A DNA stretch of 64,000 nucleotides. It comes from Terriglobia bacterium (GTDB lineage Bacteria; Acidobacteriota; Terriglobia; Terriglobales; Acidobacteriaceae). The position numbers were made by a program, and so were the translations under genes. The notes under the pieces are model-generated. The model was not told where the DNA came from, made no database searches, and saw only the letters and a list, made by a program, of their open reading frames with translations. Below, in pieces: positions 1-7,740 of this stretch (the stretch's first letter is position 1; every line of letters begins with the position of its first letter). The stretch spans positions 1-64,000 of the forward strand of contig JAIQFO010000009.1 in assembly GCA_020073215.1 (NCBI GenBank), given 5' to 3'.

Positions 1-778
1 GATTCACCTTGAACCCTGCCGCCTCCATCGCATCCATCGCTTTCGATTGGCGGTCGAAATGAGTTCGTCCATCCTTCAACAGCATGTAGGCGAAGTAGTC
101 CATCCGGCGCTGGGCGGTAATCGAGGGCTCGAGCTGCCGCACCGTCCCTGCGGTAAAGTTGCGCGGATTGGCGAACACCGCCAGCCCTTGCCGCTCGCGC
201 TCCTCATTCAGTTTGCGGAAGGCGGCGAGCGGCATCAGCATTTCTCCCCGCACCTCGAAATCCGCGGGGATCCCCGCCTTCTTCAACTTGTCTTTCGCAA
301 CCGACAGTGGGACCGAGCGCACCGTCCGCACATTCAAGGTCACATCTTCGCCGACATTGCCATCGCCGCGCGTGATGCCGCGCTCCAGACGGCCGTCGCG
401 GTAGATCAGCGCCAGCGACATTCCATCCAGTTTCAACTCGCACATGTACTCGATGTCGGTCCGCCCGCTCAGCTCATGCACCCGCCGCTCCCAGTCGCGC
501 AGTTCCTCCTCGCTGTACGCGTTGTCGAGCGAGAGCATCGGAGAAGAATGCTTCGCCTTCACGAATCCCTCGCGCGGCTTGCCGCCCACGCGCTGCGTAG
601 GCGAGTCCGGCGTAATCAGCTTCGGATGGTCGGCTTCGAGCCGTTTGAGTTCGTTCATCAGCGCGTCGAACTCGGCATCCGAAATCTCCGGCGAGTCCAG
701 CACGTAATAGCGATACTCGTGATGCCGTATCTTCTCGCGCAGAGCGTCGATCTTCTTCTCGATGGCGGAACTGGACAT
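1..778 (-). CDS. ligA: NAD-dependent DNA ligase LigA, N-terminal part (runs off the left edge)
   Basis: Joins nicks in DNA during replication and repair, using NAD+ to adenylate itself. The minus-strand frame opens at ATG 778 (MSSSAIEKKIDALR) and stays open to base 2, giving 259 residues. It shows the Ia-type start (HHEYRYYVLDSPEISDAEFD) and the adenylation motif CELKLDGMSLALIY, whose Lys takes the AMP. The OB-fold, zinc finger, HhH and BRCT domains would lie outside the window. A TATAAT-like box lies at 793-788, only 9 bases before the ATG, so the transcript may have almost no leader. No clear ribosome site is seen. Confidence 0.96.
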   Translation of the reverse strand, partial: MSSSAIEKKIDALREKIRHHEYRYYVLDSPEISDAEFDALMNELKRLEADHPKLITPDSPTQRVGGKPREGFVKAKHSSPMLSLDNAYSEEELRDWERRVHELSGRTDIEYMCELKLDGMSLALIYRDGRLERGITRGDGNVGEDVTLNVRTVRSVPLSVAKDKLKKAGIPADFEVRGEMLMPLAAFRKLNEERERQGLAVFANPRNFTAGTVRQLEPSITAQRRMDYFAYMLLKDGRTHFDRQSKAMDAMEAAGFKVN

Positions 779-797
779 AACTGGGGAATTATAGTGC

Positions 798-942
798 GGG
801 GAAGTACCCAGTACCCGGTACCCAGTACTCAGCAGACCCCGCACCGTCCATTGACACAATACCCCGAAGCGTGGCAACAATGATTAAGTGGGGTTTTTCT
901 GAGAACCGGGAACTAGGAACTGAGAACTGAGAACTCTCAACC
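798..942. repeat. Low-complexity tandem repeats upstream of the selenoprotein candidate
   Basis: Two simple runs lie here. At 804-834 a GTACCCAGTACCC unit is repeated with small changes, and at 901-940 a GAACT(G/A)AGAACT unit is repeated. They lie between the divergent ligA and CMD-family genes. I see no coding potential. Confidence 0.6.
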
Positions 943-1512
943 ATGACATGGATTCGTACCATTCCGCTCTCCGAAGCTAACGACGAACTGCGACAGGCCG
1001 TCGAAGCGCAGAAGTCACTCTATCCCGCGGAGTACGCCGTTCCCATGCATCCCGCCGAAGGCGGCGGCTCCCAGATCGTGACCTCGCACTCTTTGATTCC
1101 GCAGGCCCTTCACCACGCGTTCTCGACCTTCGGCGCGCTGATGGCTCCCGACCTGCCGCTCGAGCGGCGTCATCACGAGATGATCGCCACCATGGTCTCG
1201 GTGACCAACCGGTGCGTGTATTGAATCGAGTCCCACGCAGAGTTTCTGCGTCGCGTCACGCTCGATAAGGAACTGGTCGAAGCCCTGGAACGGGATTACT
1301 CGACCGCGCCCATCACCCCGCAGGAACGCGTGATGATCGATTACGTCGTGAAACTCACCCAAGACGCGACCAAGGTCCGGAAAGACGATCACGAGAAACT
1401 GCGCGCCGCGGGCTTCGAAGATCAGGCCATCTTGCAGATCACGCTGATTGCGTCCTGGTTTAACTACATTAACCGCGTGGCCGATGCGCTGGGTGTGGGC
1501 CGGGAACCCTAA
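943..1512 (+). CDS. CMD/AhpD-family peroxidase-related protein, probable selenoprotein (Sec at residue 94)
   Basis: Likely a thiol or selenol peroxidase of the alkylhydroperoxidase-D/carboxymuconolactone decarboxylase fold, in the 'peroxidase-related' branch (about 180-190 residues). ATG 943 opens a frame that meets TGA at 1222-1224 and continues in the same frame to TAA 1510-1512, 189 residues in all. The TGA falls where this family has the second Cys of its CxxC redox motif: NRC91-V-Y-Sec94-I-E-S-H98. Both halves match the family; the second half includes [15 protein letters not shown] and LITL-like helices ending in [19 protein letters not shown]-like hairpin starts directly after the TGA (1225-1266). 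Read with Sec the protein is full length with its catalytic motif; read as a stop it would lose half the fold. A disabling point mutation cannot be formally excluded. No selA, selB, selC or selD is in the window. No strong ribosome site precedes the ATG. Confidence 0.85.
1225..1266 (+). promoter_or_regulatory. Bacterial SECIS-like hairpin directly after the in-frame UGA
   Basis: The lower stem is ATCGAG (1225-1230) paired with CTCGAT (1261-1266), perfect over 6 bp and starting at the base after the UGA. The upper stem is ACGCAG (1235-1240) paired with CTGCGT (1246-1251), also perfect, around the loop AGTTT. If the A-T closing pair forms, the loop is GTT. The loop starts 16 bases after the UGA and has a G in its first two positions. 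Both agree with the general bacterial SECIS rules (short hairpin, loop 16-37 nt from UGA, early G). It would bind SelB and direct Sec-tRNA to the UGA. Confidence 0.75.
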
Positions 1513-1537
1513 TTTGGGCAATTATATCCTTGACATA

Positions 1538-1615
1538 GTGAACTTAGTTCGAGACAGGCCAGATAAAGAGTTCAAGGCTGCACTCCAACAAATTCTCCGC
1601 GATGCAAAGTTCTGA
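1538..1615 (+). other. Short open frame (25 codons), coding status unclear
   Basis: A GTG-started frame reads VNLVRDRPDKEFKAALQQIL and ends AKF at TGA 1613-1615, 24 bases before the next gene. The composition is protein-like (amphipathic, charged). The same frame runs open further upstream, so it could be the tail of a decayed gene. There is no ribosome site and I recognise no family. Confidence 0.2.
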
Positions 1616-1639
1616 CCATGAGAGGCCCCAGGCGACAGT

Positions 1640-2494
1640 ATGATCACATCCAAGCAGTTTCGCGATCTACCAGAAAATGACCGGGTCGGTACATTTGAAA
1701 AGCTATTCCGCGCCGCGCTGGTATCCTTTCTTCCCGATCTTGCCGCCGCTCCGTGGTACGTGCGGGAGCGCGAAGTGGTGAACCTGTTCGTGTTCGGTCA
1801 CCTGATTCCGCAATTTCAAGACCATGACTTGGACATCCGGCAACTCTGTATCGAGGTGCCTGTGCTGAAACTTCGGAAGAGTACCAATGATGAGCTGGCT
1901 AAGCCCGAGATCAGCCAACCCGGCACCGGAGGGCCTGTCTCGAAGCCCCCGAAAGCACCAAGGCAGACACTCGGCAAGTATGGGGACATCGTGGTGTGGA
2001 CCCACAATAAGGCGACCATCTGGCAAACATGCAGACCGCTCGCCCATATCGAATGGAAAAACATAAACTGCCTAGAAAAGTATCCCAAGAAACAATTAGA
2101 GCGGGCCCACGAACAGGATATCTGCCTTTTGCAGCACAACCGAAGTTTGGTTTGCGTGAGCTATGCCGTTCTCACAGACTGGCGGAATTGCCACGTCGAG
2201 ATGCGGTGCAAAAAGATTTCGAATGGATCGGATGGAAAAGACCCAGAGGACTTCTTTTCCCCAATCTTCGGCCCCTTACCGCCGCATCCTGCTGGCATAG
2301 AAGTCTTTCAGAGAGATGCGCCGAATCGGAATCTCGTGTGGTGCCTTAAATCTGCGGCGATATGCCCCGACAAGGCGATTGCCGATTTGCAGCACACTTA
2401 TTCAGAGTTGCTATTGAGGCCGCAGGGATCGGCATGCCCAGATCGCATCGCACATCCCAGCGCATCGGCGGATCACGGTACGACAACTATATAG
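1640..2494 (+). CDS. Hypothetical protein, possible PD-(D/E)XK-type nuclease fold
   Basis: 284 residues, no signal peptide or membrane segment. I do not recognise a named family. The central part holds YGD116IVVW, then HIE138WK140 after 21 residues, the D...ExK spacing of PD-(D/E)XK nucleases, where a strand-borne Asp and the ExK pair bind the metal. The N-terminal part (FEKLFRAALVSFLPDL...WYVREREVVNLFVFGHLIP) is helical. Base composition is more AT-rich than the flanking genes and it has no operon partner, which fits recent gain. A GGCG-rich stretch before the ATG is the only ribosome-site candidate. Nuclease activity is inference from two motifs only. Confidence 0.6.
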   Translation: MITSKQFRDLPENDRVGTFEKLFRAALVSFLPDLAAAPWYVREREVVNLFVFGHLIPQFQDHDLDIRQLCIEVPVLKLRKSTNDELAKPEISQPGTGGPVSKPPKAPRQTLGKYGDIVVWTHNKATIWQTCRPLAHIEWKNINCLEKYPKKQLERAHEQDICLLQHNRSLVCVSYAVLTDWRNCHVEMRCKKISNGSDGKDPEDFFSPIFGPLPPHPAGIEVFQRDAPNRNLVWCLKSAAICPDKAIADLQHTYSELLLRPQGSACPDRIAHPSASADHGTTTI

Positions 2495-2543
2495 TTACTG
2501 TAATTTGGGTAGAGACGCGGCTTGCCGGCTCTTGCCCAGGCCA

Positions 2544-2879
2544 TCACTCGCCGGCCACCCGCCGATGCGATTTCACCGCCAGGCAGCGCGCGAAGATCGC
2601 CGCCACCTGCGGAATCTCCGCTTCATGTAACTGAATCGCACTGCCCAGCTTCTTTAATGCCGCATTGAGAGCGGCAGGCTGGGCGTGGGTCAGTTCCGCA
2701 ACCTGCTGCCACTCCCGCGCCACGGGAATGCGCTCGTCGGTTTCCGCGTCCTCGCAGAACTGATCGGCCGCCTCCGCGGGAGTTCCGTACTCGTCGGCGA
2801 CATCCTCATGGAAGTAGCCCCGCAAAAACGTATGCAGCGCGGGAAAGTTGGCGGCGGTGATTTCCGGTTTCGGGCTCAT
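2544..2879 (-). CDS. CdiI-like immunity protein
   Basis: 111 residues, soluble. The start FPALHTFLRGYFHEDVADEYG followed by an acidic helix (EAADQFCEDAETDE) matches the contact-dependent-inhibition immunity family with the 'fLrgYfhqD' signature. It should bind and block the toxin encoded directly upstream. The ATG at 2879-2877 overlaps the toxin stop (TGA 2881-2879) by one base as TGATG, so the two are translationally coupled. The acidic charge suits binding to a basic RNase surface. The family is recognised from the motif; the pairing rests on position. Confidence 0.8.
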   Translation of the reverse strand: MSPKPEITAANFPALHTFLRGYFHEDVADEYGTPAEAADQFCEDAETDERIPVAREWQQVAELTHAQPAALNAALKKLGSAIQLHEAEIPQVAAIFARCLAVKSHRRVAGE

Positions 2880-3421
2880 CAGCGGCACTCCGGATAAGAA
2901 GTCAAAACGTAGTACTGGCCGGGACCGGAGTATTTTAGTACGAGCAGCGCGTGCGCGCACGGACGCGACTGGCTCTCGCCGCGATTCATAGTCCGGCCAA
3001 TCGGAGCGTCGCTGTCGTAGTCCAGCACCAGGTTCGGATGTCCACCCGAGCGGCCAAGCCAGCGCTGGATTCGGCCCTCGGATGCCGCGATCGCCGCGCC
3101 CACGGCGTGCTCAGCCGCATGGCGATCGGTGTAGGTTGATGCGCCGGTGATGCGAGGTTCCCGCTCCAGGCGCTCGCGCAGTTGTTCGTCGGTCTGGCCA
3201 ACATGCTTGCGCAGAATGTGTCCACCGGCGGCCTCGTCCTGGCTGAGGTCGCGCGGAGGAGCTGTATTGATGTCATTCGCCGCTCTGGCGTTAGGAGAAG
3301 CCGAAAAGTACGCGTGCGCGCTGTTTTTGGACCCGGGCGGCTGGCATGAGATCACGCCACACATCGCCAGTACGAGAACGATGCGAACCCAAGCCCCACG
3401 AATTCCAACCGATCCAGTCAT
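2879..3421 (-). CDS. Lipoprotein with RNase A-like CdiA-CT toxin domain
   Basis: 180 residues. Residues 1-26 are a lipoprotein signal (hydrophobic WVRIVLVLAMCGV, lipobox VISC with Cys26). A linker follows, then residues 58-178 match the bacterial RNase A-like domain found at the C-terminus of CdiA toxins: DLSQDEAAGGH68ILRKH73VG, an Arg-rich helix (LRERLERE), a conserved STYTD segment, IGR, and a terminal YYVLT174SY176PE. The His, Arg, Thr and Tyr positions of that family are all present. There is no CdiA filament, no secretion-system gene and no RHS repeat. The domain sits alone on a lipid anchor, which is unusual. It forms an operon with the immunity gene. The product could be a surface-displayed RNase toxin, or a domesticated periplasmic RNase. 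Confidence 0.78.
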   Translation of the reverse strand: MTGSVGIRGAWVRIVLVLAMCGVISCQPPGSKNSAHAYFSASPNARAANDINTAPPRDLSQDEAAGGHILRKHVGQTDEQLRERLEREPRITGASTYTDRHAAEHAVGAAIAASEGRIQRWLGRSGGHPNLVLDYDSDAPIGRTMNRGESQSRPCAHALLVLKYSGPGQYYVLTSYPECR

Positions 3422-3517
3422 CGAGCACCAGTCATTCCTGTCACACTACCCGTACAGTTTCCATTCTGTAACAGTTACGACCTGTAAAGTTCCGGAAATT
3501 GTGCTACTAAACAAGGT

Positions 3518-6079
3518 GTGCGGGCAAGTGTGCTGGATTCGCTCGACGATTTCGAACACTGGGGAGGCGGTTGCGCCTACGTGTTCCCCCGGGGATACCG
3601 GCGCGAGCGTTGGAGCTATCGGCGCGTCGCCCGAACGGCGTATCAGTTCGCCCGCGAACTCGAGGCGCGCAACATTGGCAAGGGCGACGCGGTGCTGCTG
3701 TGGAGTCCGAACTCGGCCGAGTGGGTAGCAGCGTTTCTAGGATGCGCGCTTTGCGGGGTTATCGCCGTTCCCATCGACGATGCCGCCAGCCCCGATTTTG
3801 CGCGCCGCATCAGCGGGCAGGTGCGAACAAAACTGGTGTTGTGTTCGCGCGCGCGCGCCTCGCTGTTCGAACAAGCTGTGTTCGAGCAAACCGAGGGCAT
3901 CGCAACCATCGACCCCGTCGATCTCGCGGCAGCGGTTGCCCAACGCCCGGCCGAACGCTTTCGTCTTCGTTCAACCCAGATTCAGCCTTCCGATCCGCTC
4001 GAAATCGTTTTCACCTCAGGCACCACGGCCGAGCCCAAGGGAGTCGTGCTTACTCACGCCAACGTGGTCGGCAACCTTGCGCCGATCGAAACCGAGATCA
4101 AGAAATATCTGAAGTACGAACGGCTGGTGCATCCGATTCGCTTCCTGAACCTGCTGCCGCTCAGCCACGTTTTCGGCCAGTTCCTCGGAATCTTTCTTCC
4201 CCCGCTGCTCGGCGGTACGGTGGTGTTCGAAAACACATTCAACCCAACTGAAGTCATGGCGACGAGTCGCCGCGAGCGGGTTTCAGTGCTGGTGGCCGTC
4301 CCGCGCATGATCGAGTCGCTGAAGCAGAAAGTCGAACGCGATCTCGATGCCACGGGCGCCCGCGAGAATTTCGCCGCCCGCTTCGACGCCGCCAGGAACC
4401 AGCACTTCCTGCGCCGCTGGTGGACCTTCCGCGACCTGCGCCGCCAGTTCGGATGGAAATTCTGGGCCATGATCAGCGGCGGTGCCGCGCTCGATCGCGA
4501 GACCGAAGAATTTTGGCATCGCCTGGGATACGCCGTGGTTCAAGGCTACGGCTTGACCGAAACCACTTCGCTGATCAGCTTGAACCATCCCTTCCACACC
4601 AGCCGAGGATCCATCGGCAAGGTACTGCCCGGGCGCGAAATCAAGCTGGCCGACGACGGAGAGATCCTGGTGCGCGGCAGTGGCGTCGCCAGCGGCTACT
4701 GGAACGGCCACGAATTGCAACCCGTCACCGGAGAAGAGGGCTGGTATCGCACCGGCGATCTGGGCGCGATCGATGAACAGGGAAATCTCTTTTTCAAAGG
4801 TCGCAAGAAAGAAGTAATCGTCACGCCCGCCGGCATGAACATCTATCCCGAGGACCTGGAAGCCTCACTGCGGCAGCAAGAAGAAGTCAAGGACTGCGTT
4901 GTTGTAGGACTTGAGCGCGGCGGCAATGCCGAACCCTGCGCCGTCTTGATCCTCCGCGATTCCCACAGTAGTGACGGGGCTCGCCCCGTCTCACGCGCCA
5001 ATGAATCTCTCGCCGACTATCAGCGCATGCGGACCTGGTTCGTCTGGCCCGAAGAAGACTTCCCCCGCAGTTCCACTCAAAAACCACGCCGCAACGTGAT
5101 TCGCGATGCGGTTGAAGCGGCCCTCAGTGGTCAAGCGCCCACCAACGCGGCCAGTCCGCTCGCCGAACTACTAACGCGAATCACCGGCGGGAGATTCCAA
5201 AACATGCAAACCCTGATGCCGGACGCAAATCTCGAAAGCGGCCTGGGTTTAGGTTCGCTGGAGCGAGTCGAATTGCTCAGCGCCCTCGAAGACCGTTACC
5301 AGGTCGACCTGAACGAAACGAACTTCGCGAACGCAGCGACGGTCGGCGACCTGGAAAAACTGCTGCAAGGAACTCCCGGCCACCGCCACGAATTTCACTA
5401 TCCTCGATGGACCCTGCGCTGGCCAACGACCTGGCTGCGCCTGGCCGCGCATTATCTGCTGGCGCGCCCGGCGGTATTTCTTCTGGGATGGCCCCGCGTG
5501 ACCGGGCGCAAGAACCTGCGCGGCGTTCGCGGGCCGCTGCTGGTCGTCTCCAACCACGTTGCTGATGTCGATGTCGGCTTCCTCCAGACGGCCCTCCCCG
5601 CGCGCCTTCGCCACAAACTGGCGACGGCAACCGGCGGCGAGGCGCTGGAACGGTTGCGCTCGCCCGCTCCCGATCGCGCCTGGTTCCGCCGAATCTACGA
5701 CCGCGTGCAATGGACGCTCGGGGTCGCCCTGCTAAACCTGTTCCCACTCCCGCGCCAGTCCGGCTTCCGCAAAAGCTTCGCCTACGCCGGAGACGCCGTT
5801 GATCGCGGCTTCAGCGTGCTCGTCTTTCCCGAAGGAAAGCACACCCAGGACGGCGAGCTCTGCACCTTTCGTTCCGGAGTCGGCCTGCTCGCCAACAATC
5901 TGCGCATCCCCATACTGCCGATGCGGATTGACGGCTTGTTTGAGGTCAAGAATGCCGGAAAGAAATTTGCGGCGCCCGGCAAGATTCAGGTGCGCATCGG
6001 CAAACCCATGCGGTTTGCGCCAGAAACTGACCCCGAGGAAATCGCTCGCGCCTTGCAGAGCACAGTTGAGAATCTCTAG
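3518..6079 (+). CDS. Acyl-ACP/CoA synthetase, carrier domain and PlsC acyltransferase fusion (Aas-like)
   Basis: 853 residues in three parts. Residues about 10-540 are an AMP-forming acyl ligase (VFTSGTTAEPKGVVLTH, GYGLTETT, YRTGDLG). Residues about 555-620 are an acyl-carrier domain with GLGS580LE as the phosphopantetheine site. Residues about 650-853 are a PlsC acyltransferase (NH680VADVD685, FPEG at 770-773). E. coli Aas has synthetase and acyltransferase in the opposite order and no carrier domain. The likely role is to activate free fatty acids and pass them to lysophospholipid. The start is GTG 3518 with AAGG just upstream. A palindromic repeat (4973-4990) is read in frame at residues 486-491, in the linker near the end of the ligase domain. 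Confidence 0.9.
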   Translation: MRASVLDSLDDFEHWGGGCAYVFPRGYRRERWSYRRVARTAYQFARELEARNIGKGDAVLLWSPNSAEWVAAFLGCALCGVIAVPIDDAASPDFARRISGQVRTKLVLCSRARASLFEQAVFEQTEGIATIDPVDLAAAVAQRPAERFRLRSTQIQPSDPLEIVFTSGTTAEPKGVVLTHANVVGNLAPIETEIKKYLKYERLVHPIRFLNLLPLSHVFGQFLGIFLPPLLGGTVVFENTFNPTEVMATSRRERVSVLVAVPRMIESLKQKVERDLDATGARENFAARFDAARNQHFLRRWWTFRDLRRQFGWKFWAMISGGAALDRETEEFWHRLGYAVVQGYGLTETTSLISLNHPFHTSRGSIGKVLPGREIKLADDGEILVRGSGVASGYWNGHELQPVTGEEGWYRTGDLGAIDEQGNLFFKGRKKEVIVTPAGMNIYPEDLEASLRQQEEVKDCVVVGLERGGNAEPCAVLILRDSHSSDGARPVSRANESLADYQRMRTWFVWPEEDFPRSSTQKPRRNVIRDAVEAALSGQAPTNAASPLAELLTRITGGRFQNMQTLMPDANLESGLGLGSLERVELLSALEDRYQVDLNETNFANAATVGDLEKLLQGTPGHRHEFHYPRWTLRWPTTWLRLAAHYLLARPAVFLLGWPRVTGRKNLRGVRGPLLVVSNHVADVDVGFLQTALPARLRHKLATATGGEALERLRSPAPDRAWFRRIYDRVQWTLGVALLNLFPLPRQSGFRKSFAYAGDAVDRGFSVLVFPEGKHTQDGELCTFRSGVGLLANNLRIPILPMRIDGLFEVKNAGKKFAAPGKIQVRIGKPMRFAPETDPEEIARALQSTVENL
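4973..4990. repeat. Family A palindrome inside the acyl-ligase gene
   Basis: GACGGGGCTCGCCCCGTC is a perfect 8-bp palindrome around TC. It is the same core as the intergenic copy at 14818-14835 and stands in frame in the coding sequence. Confidence 0.8.
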
Positions 6080-6111
6080 CGCAAGCTCGTGTGCGGACGG
6101 GATGCGGCGAA

Positions 6112-6151
6112 ACCGAGCTGCGCTCGGCTTGGACGGGCGAGTCGCCCGTCC
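6112..6151. repeat. Family A palindromic repeat, intergenic
   Basis: Two adjacent hairpins: CCGAGC/GCTCGG (6113-6127) and GGACGGGCGA/TCGCCCGTCC (6131-6151). It fills the convergent gap between the acyltransferase fusion and the membrane protein gene, where it could also end transcripts from both sides. Confidence 0.8.
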
Positions 6152-6187
6152 CCGCACATGTCGTCTCTACACACGAGCTACCCGCCG

Positions 6188-7639
6188 TTATGGTTTGCAC
6201 CCGGCGAGCCGCTGCATCTCTGCCACCAGCCACTCCGTTTCATGCTTGTCGCGCACGCTGCGGCCCAGAGTAAGTTTCTTGCCGTCGCGCAGCGTAAGTT
6301 CGACGTCGTAATAAGGGACGCCTGTGGCCCCGCCCTGTTGCGAGGTGATCCGGTCGCTGATCGACGCGATTTCCGAGAGCGCGATTCGTCGCACCTTACC
6401 GCCGCCCAGCAGCCCTGTCTGCACCGTCACGCCGCCGCTGCCCATCACCACCCGCGTGGTCCCGAACCATAATTGGATGGTGATATAGAGCAGAAAGAGC
6501 GCGAACAAACCGAAAGCAAGAGGAAAAAGAATCGGTGCGTGATGTATCAGGAAGAAAGCAACCGACCCGAAGAGCAGCAGAAATGCCGTTGCCGATGCAG
6601 CAAAGCTCTTGTTGCGCGCGGCCGGGAAATAGAATTCCGTGCCCTCCGCCGTCTGGCGCACTTCGATGGTGACGACGTCGGGACGCGTAACGGGTTGCGC
6701 CGGCGCGGGTGCGGCAAACCTCTCCGCCTGCGCTTGGGTTGGCGTCTGCTGGGTGCGAAACACAGGCACTTCGAAAATATCGTGATAGTCGACACCCGGC
6801 ACATCGGCGAGTGCTTCGAGCACCCACACGAATTCATCGCGCGGGCTGCGTTTTTCGGTAGCCTGCGCGTCGAGTGGAATGCCGAAATGCACCGGGATCG
6901 TCGTCCCGTTAGGTCCGGGACACAATTGTCCCGAAGCAAGGTCCGCCTCATCGCGCCAGAGGATGTTCTCGGTCGTGGACTGCGTGTTGCTGGATCCAGT
7001 CTGCACCCGGTGCACACAAGAAAGCCGCAGATGAACGCCATGGTCGGGCGAATGCGGGAAGCGCGCCTGGATCTGGCCATTCAATTCACGTCCCACCACG
7101 CCGGGCACGCTCGACATCTCGAAATAGGTGTTGCCAAATTCGGCAAGCGCCATCGTCTGCCGGATCGCACGGATCAGCAGAAACACTCCGGCGACGGGAA
7201 AGATCAGGCAAATGTAAGCCCCGGCGCTGTTTTGTTTGAGGGCCTGCGGAAAGACCAGAAAAGCAATCGGCATCGACAACGCATTCCAGAAGATTGCGAA
7301 CACCCAGCCGGTGATCGCGCTGGTGCGGGTCGTGCTATTGCAGCGGCCTTGCGCCCAATCTGCGCGCCAAAGCCAAGGCTCCGCCGGATGCTCGGCCTGG
7401 AGCCGCTGCTGGCGCTGGGCGTACCTTCCACCGTAGAGCACGGCGAAAATCAATCCAAAACCTACCCCGCTGAAGACCAGGCCGAAGGTCAGCAGCAGCC
7501 AGAAAGGCATTTTGCCATTGTCCGCATGGGTCAGGCCGATCGCCTGCGAAATAGCGAGCAGTCCGCCCAAGAGGAAGGGCAGAGCAAACAGGCACAGCAC
7601 GAACTGGCCAAGCTTGATGGAGCGGCTCATCCCGATCAT
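6188..7639 (-). CDS. Hypothetical membrane protein, about five membrane segments
   Basis: About 483 residues from ATG 7639 (MIGMSRSIKLGQF; ATG 7630 is also possible). The N-terminal half has four hydrophobic segments (FVLCLFALPFLLGG, LLLTFGLVFSGVGFG, WVFAIFWNALSMP and AYICLIFPVAGVFLL). A soluble region of about 200 residues follows. Then comes a pair of segments (FLLLFGSVAFFLI, FPLAFGLFALFLLYI) and a C-terminal PH-like strand region (TTRVVMGSGGVTVQTGLLGG...VELTLRDGKKLTLG). The layout resembles DUF3592-type membrane proteins; I do not assign a function. It ends tail-to-tail with the acyltransferase fusion. Confidence 0.75.
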   Translation of the reverse strand: MIGMSRSIKLGQFVLCLFALPFLLGGLLAISQAIGLTHADNGKMPFWLLLTFGLVFSGVGFGLIFAVLYGGRYAQRQQRLQAEHPAEPWLWRADWAQGRCNSTTRTSAITGWVFAIFWNALSMPIAFLVFPQALKQNSAGAYICLIFPVAGVFLLIRAIRQTMALAEFGNTYFEMSSVPGVVGRELNGQIQARFPHSPDHGVHLRLSCVHRVQTGSSNTQSTTENILWRDEADLASGQLCPGPNGTTIPVHFGIPLDAQATEKRSPRDEFVWVLEALADVPGVDYHDIFEVPVFRTQQTPTQAQAERFAAPAPAQPVTRPDVVTIEVRQTAEGTEFYFPAARNKSFAASATAFLLLFGSVAFFLIHHAPILFPLAFGLFALFLLYITIQLWFGTTRVVMGSGGVTVQTGLLGGGKVRRIALSEIASISDRITSQQGGATGVPYYDVELTLRDGKKLTLGRSVRDKHETEWLVAEMQRLAGCKP

Positions 7640-7713
7640 TGTCTGCGAGGAAGGCCTGTCATCAAAAGCCAAAAGGTGTGGCAACCAACGTAATCGCGAA
7701 ATAACCCGGAAAT

Positions 7714-7740
7714 ACAAAAGGCCGGGCGATTGTGCCCGGC
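7714..7740 (-). terminator. Rho-independent terminator for the small gene at 7870-8112
   Basis: GCCGGGC (7721-7727) and GCCCGGC (7734-7740) form a 7-bp stem with a 6-base loop. On the minus strand the stem is followed by CTTTTGTATTT. Confidence 0.7.

Noticed and set aside
47-883. 278-codon plus-strand frame across ligA
   Set aside because: It is the antisense shadow of the clear LigA N-terminus with its KLDG motif; the product has no family features.
943-1224. Reading 943-1224 and 1330-1512 as two separate genes or a pseudogene
   Set aside because: Both halves are in the same frame, the protein matches the family on both sides, the TGA sits at the redox Cys and a SECIS-like hairpin follows. 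Selenocysteine explains all of this with no mutation.
6473-7693. 406-codon plus-strand frame opposite the membrane protein
   Set aside because: Low-complexity charged product with no domain; the minus frame has clear membrane segments and a start.
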